Shown in pieces: positions 59,040 through 64,000 of a stretch of 64,000 bases of DNA (position 1 is the stretch's first letter; every line of letters begins with the position of its first letter). Source of the stretch: Paramacrobiotus metropolitanus (Eukaryota; Tardigrada; Eutardigrada; Parachela; Macrobiotidae); the NCBI RefSeq assembly GCF_019649055.1, contig NW_026570247.1, positions 434,001-498,000 on the forward strand. The letters are read 5' to 3'. The translations under genes were made by a program, and so were the position numbers. Below the pieces are notes generated by a model that was not told the DNA's origin, did no database searches, and saw only the letters and a list, made by a program, of their open reading frames with translations.

Positions 59040-60140
59040 ATTAGATATAATGTACGTTCGCCTTTCGCCCAAAAAAAAACTGGGAGGAAAACTGCTTTCT
59101 CAGTGTCGTTCCACATTAGAATACTTGCCATTTTTTGTTAATCTCATGTAAAATCTTGAATAAAAGCATTGATAATCACTTAATCAATTTGTAAGCATTT
59201 TTTGCCATCTGGAACCGTCTTCACCTAATCAGTGTTTTCACTCATGACACAGGAATGGTGAAACGAGTGCATTGATATAAACAGGAAACCTCTGACAGAA
59301 GCATTTCTTGACCTTTAGTCCTTCCCAGAGCAGTAACTTACTAAATCGCTTGCAATTTAAAATATAACAATTTGCGCCATATATACTAAAACGATGCTCT
59401 TAAAGCATCTCAACTGGAGTTGCTTATACAGCGCTTCCAGGGGAGCAATCGACTGTTCAGGTTGGAGAAGGATGTAAGGTCACGAAACAGCTGTGATTAC
59501 GATTACCAGAATCGAGAAACACCAATTCACTGTGCGGCCAGATCCCAGGCCTAACTTTATTATTACGTCCCGTACGAACGGACGAAAGTCCAAAACTAAA
59601 ATCAGGTTTAGAAACAGAATGGGCAGCTTCCGATAAATGTGTCTAGTCATGCTACGCTCATGGTGAGCTGGTCAGAACAGGTAGTCACACATGGTGAACC
59701 GCTTAGACAACATTCATACACTTTAATACAGAGTAAATTATTTTTTTGTCTGCCAAAACTTTCCAGCGTCTAAATGTAGATAAATTTAACGGAGGAACAC
59801 AGTGTTGAAAACAAAGAACAGCAATACGTGCGCTGTAAAAAACCCATGTAGGACTCTTCAATCCAAGTCACGCGATTTAAAATACATGTAATGTAGAACG
59901 AGGTTTCTTCATTAAGCAACAAAGGTAAAGATTGTTTTTATACCAATAAAATCTCAGTTAATCCTTCCGGGCCCTCCATTGTCTCAGAAACGGTTTCCGC
60001 ACTTCCCTTTTGAATTCCAGAGGAAAAGCGTTTGCTACATCTCGGGCTGGGCCACGTACTGGTCGTTGACCAGATGGAGATCACCGTGTCGATCATGGAT
60101 ATCCGCATCACCGATGCGCGCTTAATGAATAGCTGCTGAT
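59040..60140 (+). pseudogene. Relic of a further subtype B copy
   Basis: 59050-59160 (GTTCCACATTAGAATACTTG...) matches the start of intron 1 in the disrupted copy (51830-51900). At about 60005-60100 the reading E-E-K-R-L-L then G-H-V-L-V-V-D-Q-M-E-I-T-V matches the middle of exon 3 (paralogs E-K-E-L-L-R-P-L-G-W-D-H-V-L-A-I-D). Nothing else of the gene is left between or after, so the copy is nearly erased. Confidence 0.5.
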
Positions 60141-61122
60141 CGACTCTTTTTGATTCGTTTTCACCTCCCTGTAATCACTAAGCCAAAACTGAAAGTAGTG
60201 GAATTTGAAATTTGCAAACGCGAAAAGCGGTTCTTTTCTTGCTGAGTCGGGCTTTTAATATTGGGCCGGCTTCCGCTCTTTTTTGAGGGCCGCGCGGATC
60301 TCACCCGGGCCGTGACCCGCAATGGACGTTATACAAGGAAAAAGACGTAGAAAAACAAAAATTTCATTGAGGTTAATTGAAATTCAGTATTTTTTGACGA
60401 GGTTCTCGTAATTCTTGCAGCAGTAAACATTTTCTAGACGAATAATCCACCTTTTTTTGTCTATTGACATAGTCTCTTTGGCCGCTCGCATAACGACATC
60501 GGAGAACGAAATAATACTGTGCCACAAGATGGCCCGGGCCGTGTAAACGAAGCTCTGGCCCTCTTGCTCGGACCGCGCTGCGCCTGGCCAGGCCAACCTA
60601 GCACTACTTTTACATCGCACGCTGTCATTTGGCTTTTTTATGGAAATTCTGTCTTGTTTATTCTTCGAAATTCATGAGCGAAGTTTTCAGTAAAAAAACC
60701 ATTCATTTCCGACATTTTTGTTTATCCGAAAGTTTAAACACCAGGTGACCGAAATATGAAACGAAACGAAGTACCGTTATAACTGTAAAGGTAAGCTGAT
60801 TAAGATACTTATGGTACGCTCAGCGCCAGCAGTGTGATTGTGGTGGCCCACGACAACTGTTCACTGCTCGTACGCAGCTCAAACGGCATACGACGTGCTC
60901 GACTTCCAAAGACTACCATGCAGAAATTCTGGAAGCATATTAATTTTACTACTTAGAATGTATTTTCCTCGATTGGATCTAAAAATAATAATTATAACAC
61001 CAAGTCACCAAGTTATGTATTAAAAATTAATATAACTTGGTGACTTGTCGGTGTTGTCCTCACGGAAATAAATAATAAAATGAAGTCAGCGGACTCATAA
61101 TCAAATGATTTCCTGGGCCATT
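60141..61122. other. Intergenic with a short hairpin
   Basis: No gene is seen. AAGTCACCAAGTTAT (61002-61016) is a perfect inverted repeat of 61032-61046; it could be a small hairpin or relic of an inverted-repeat element. The rest is unremarkable. Confidence 0.4.
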
Positions 61123-63642
61123 ATGGATTCGTCCGGGATTACGATGCCGCGGTATCGACCGCTGGTGGCGGCTGTCAACCAAATTAGCTACCAGAATACG
61201 GTCATCGTCCGTAATCCCGATGACTCGTGGTGGCTGGGATATATCCAGGATATGGACGGCGACCGCGCCTTCATCCACTTTGACTCCGCAAAAGCCAACG
61301 CGCGATGGATCCACGTGGGCAGCGTCTGGCCGCTGCTCTTCTTGAAGGAGGGGCCCGGATATGTCGGTTGCGACAATGTCCCAGCGTACGTGGCACTGCG
61401 CGATGAAGACGACGGCCCGTCGTCTTCATCGCGCAGTTGTGCTTCCGCGCCACCGTCGTCTTGGGTTTCCTTACTAGCTGCAAAAACTGTCACATGTTCT
61501 GCATCCAATCCGCTGCGGCCAACAGCAGCGCCCACGCAGCCACCGCTTCCGTAGAAGTGGTGGAAATTGGTCAAGTGGCCGCTTACTTGCCGCTCTTGCC
61601 GTCCCTGATGGGGCGCCGCAACGGAATTATCTATTCGAAATACGTTATTCCCTCACCCCGTGCATCCAGTGTCCTGTGCGATGCCTCGAACAAATTCCGC
61701 ATCATCAAACACTTCCACGATGCTTTCGATCGCAACGAGCGGTTGTGCCACCTAACCGACCGTTGTCGCTTTCATCTGCGCATCGAGCGGGATGGCTGCA
61801 TGTTCATAACCATCAACGTCGCCCAACAGCGGTGGGACACGCCGGGGGATCACGGCGCCGGTCTTGTCGCAAGTGCTGGACACGCATCTGGCCACCCGGG
61901 GATACTTTACCGGCCATCGGCTGCGGACGATTGCGTGAAAGCGAGAGTCCCTCTTGCGCAGCCGGTTAGTTTAATCCATAGTTTTATTCATTAGTGTCTA
62001 TTAGCGCGGGCTTGTAGTTATGTTATCTTTCGCGGGGGAGGGGGCAGATAAACCTTCGCTTAGCGCCGGTCCACCCTCTCCATTATGGCCGCTCGCAGCC
62101 GTGACGCGATGATGTGATTATAATCGCAGAGCGTGTGGAATAACAATTACAATGCAGGACTGCAAAAGTGACTTTAACGTTGGCCGATATAGCCGTTTGC
62201 GCTGGTTCGATCCGATGTAAGAGTCGCTTCTGCTGTCTCACAAAAATCCACCCACGTTTTGCCATGTGACGCAGAATTCCTGCGAGAATTCTTTATTAAG
62301 CTAATGATTCGCAGTTTAGCTTTCACGCTGTCATCGTTGCGCAGGTTGGGAAAACGACGCAGTGCAGCCGGCCGCCCACATCGGTCAGCTGACGCCGTGG
62401 CTCATCAGCAACATCCTGGCACATCTGGATCTGCAATCACAAATGAGTGCCAAACGGTAAGCGTTATTGGAGGTCTTGCTCAGATCTGCGGAACTAACAG
62501 AATGGTTTATCCCGAGTTGATCTAAGTCGGTGCAATGAGGTCACCAGTAGTCAGCTCCGGGGAAGAACTCTTGTGCGCCATTTGGTCGGACGATACCACC
62601 AGGCAGAGCGGAAGTTGGGAAGAAAAGCGCGGCAGTTGTTCTTATGTTGGCTAATCTGCTGCTTAATACCGTCGCTCTTCCACAGGGTGTGCGCTCTGTG
62701 GCAGTTGCTGTTGAGTAGTCCGCAGATGACAGAACACATCAGCATCAGCATGGAAAGCTGCTATTGGCTGCAGACGCACAGCAACAACTGCTTCAAACTG
62801 GCGGCGCTGCTCTGCCGCTCGATCCATTCCACCACCATCAGCCTCACCTTCCTCAACGTCTTCCCGCCGATGTTCTGGCTGTTTATGAGGCCGTTGCTGA
62901 AAATCCTGGGAATCCGACTGCCGTTGATTGTCTTCAAAGTATGCCAGATAGTCTCCGAGCGCGGGAACCAAACGGGCCTGAACGGACAGAGGGAGCAGCG
63001 GCTGAAGCACCCGGCAATAAATATCCCAACGGCGTGTAAGGACAACTGCGAAGTCGTGGCGCTGTTCAACTGGAGAGTGTGCGAACTGTTCGGCTCGGCC
63101 ATGCACGAACTGTTTCGGTTCTTAAGAACGGAAAGTTTCGGTGTCGTTCGCTGCTTGCTAGAACACGAGTTGGCGTTTATGAAGCACCTCTCGAGGGGGT
63201 CGCACGAACTGGCCATCGACAGAATGCCGATCCGCATTCCGCGGCTCCTCCTGCGATGCAGCGACGGCCGCATGCACATGACCAGTCGCTTCATGTGCGC
63301 CGTCAACGACTGCTTCCCGCCGGTCACCGCGGAGATGCTGGCAAAGGTCACGGCGGTACATGCGCGCTGGGTGCGGACTCTGGCCTATCCGGAGGACTGG
63401 CAGACCGTTCGCAACTACCTTCTGGTGTACGTAGTTTATGGCCAGTGTAATAAAACATCAGTCTAAATTGCGCGCTGCTCAGTTTCTTCGTAAGATCAAG
63501 TTCCCCCATGCTTTGTAGGTTTAACGGCTTCCATGCCGACGGCAGCCCGCGATCATGGGAGGATGTGGATTTACGGCTCGTGGACATCTCCACACTTAGC
63601 AAACTGGCCATCTATGGTATCAATGAAGTATTCGCTGTGTGA
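61123..63642 (+). pseudogene. F-box family gene, divergent third subtype, exon 1 frame broken by a palindrome
   Basis: The start ATG at 61123 (M-D-S-S-G-I-T-M-P-R-Y-R-P-L) aligns with other starts; a further ATG lies at 61105. Exon 1 has W-L-G-Y-I-Q-D-M-D-G-D and A-L-R-D-E-D-D-G-P, then an extra inverted copy (61419-61436) shifts the frame before C-F-R-A-T-V-V. Another shift lies near 61830-61860, before V-L-S-Q-V-L-D-T-H-L-A-T-R. Exons 2-4 are clean: 62345-62456 (F-box L-T-P-W-L-I-S-N-I-L-A-H-L-D-L), 62686-63426 (R-V-C-A-L-W-Q-L-L-L to V-R-N-Y-L-L-V) and 63519-63642 (F-N-G-F-H-A-D-G-S to F-A-V). Phases are 2 and 2 for the last two introns. Sequence mixes A-like (V-I-V-R-N) and B-like (D-M-D-G-D) traits. 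Confidence 0.7.
61396..61436. repeat. 18-bp perfect palindrome inside exon 1
   Basis: CTGCGCGATGAAGACGAC (61396-61413) and its exact reverse complement (61419-61436) are separated by GGCCC. The left arm is the conserved coding sequence L-R-D-E-D-D; the right arm is extra. Confidence 0.92.
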
Positions 63643-64000
63643 CGTGACACAAAAGGATCATCGCGCTCTCCCTTTGGATTCTGGGTTAAATCTCTTGTTC
63701 AGAAAATGCCTCAAGCTTGTGAAAACACACTAACTTTGTATATCATATTTGTAACGACGCAGTTACGCCCATATGCGGTATTTTAAGGCTGCCCTGCTGC
63801 ATCATGTACTTTGTACCAATACTATGATCTCTGATAAGCTTCGGTTGTGTCTTCTGCTTTTTCTTCTGGTTTTCTTCTTCTTTGGCTTTTCGGCCTTATT
63901 CATGTAAATCAGCCTATTTCTTTCAATAGACATTTGCGGAAAAAAATTTTCAACGTCAAAATGATCAGAACAGAACTTTTAAAATACCGTACGACGCTTC
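63643..64000. other. 3' flank to window end
   Basis: T-rich non-coding sequence; nothing recognised. Confidence 0.4.

Overview
The window is nuclear DNA of an animal. The evidence is split genes with GT-AG introns and conserved phases, CR1/L2-like and R2-like non-LTR retrotransposons, TTAA- and TA-flanked inverted-repeat elements, and tRNA-like Pol III boxes. No bacterial operon or Shine-Dalgarno pattern is visible. An invertebrate with an expanded F-box family is the best guess; I could not fix the species.

Host content is essentially one gene family: a tandem array of about eleven recognisable copies plus relics. Each copy has four coding exons: (1) an N-terminal two-part domain with a Tudor/agenet-like look (core W-L-G-[YF]-I ... 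V-D-F-D-S ... W), (2) the first two thirds of an F-box, (3) the end of the F-box plus a long C-terminal domain ending near Y-P-x-x-W-x-x-I-R-x-Y-L, (4) a short final exon beginning F-S-G-F-x-x-D-G-T. Intron phases are 1, 2, 2 in every copy where they can be read. Subtype A (1-512, 1525-3303, 13245-15676 minus, 17481-19601 minus, 30559-32558) has short introns. Subtype B (6941-11565, 34324-35437, 36264-38889, 45656-55168, 56128-58805) has long ones. The copy at 61123-63642 is a divergent third type. Only 6941-11565 (589 codons) and 30559-32558 (593 codons) read through cleanly; the others carry one to many lesions. The proteins are presumably substrate adaptors of SCF ubiquitin ligases; this is inferred from the F-box alone.

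Layout: 1-5.2 kb, two A copies, an inverted orphan last exon and a 45-bp minisatellite; 5.3-6.4 kb, a truncated R2-like LINE; 6.9-11.6 kb, an intact B gene; 12.3-19.6 kb, an inverted duplicate of the 3' end of the first gene plus two inverted A copies; 19.9-28.2 kb, one R2-like LINE split by a 3,982-bp TIR element (9-bp target duplication, carrying a Ulp1-like fragment and another LINE) and by a 943-bp TTAA-flanked element; 30.2-32.6 kb, the intact A gene; 33.6-38.9 kb, a miniature LTR element and two B copies; 39.4-55.2 kb, a LINE in front of a B gene whose first exon is split by a second LINE, itself carrying a TA-flanked element and another miniature LTR element; 56.1-63.6 kb, two more copies and a relic.

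The most notable find is a 541-547 bp terminal-repeat retrotransposon in miniature (TRIM) at 33584-34130 (minus) and 47758-48298 (plus). It has about 178-bp terminal repeats, 4-bp target duplications, an initiator-tRNA-Met-type primer binding site and a purine tract, and each terminal repeat contains a tRNA-like Pol III promoter unit. All four nested insertions within LINEs or genes were checked by reading-frame continuity: collapsing each target duplication rejoins the host frame.
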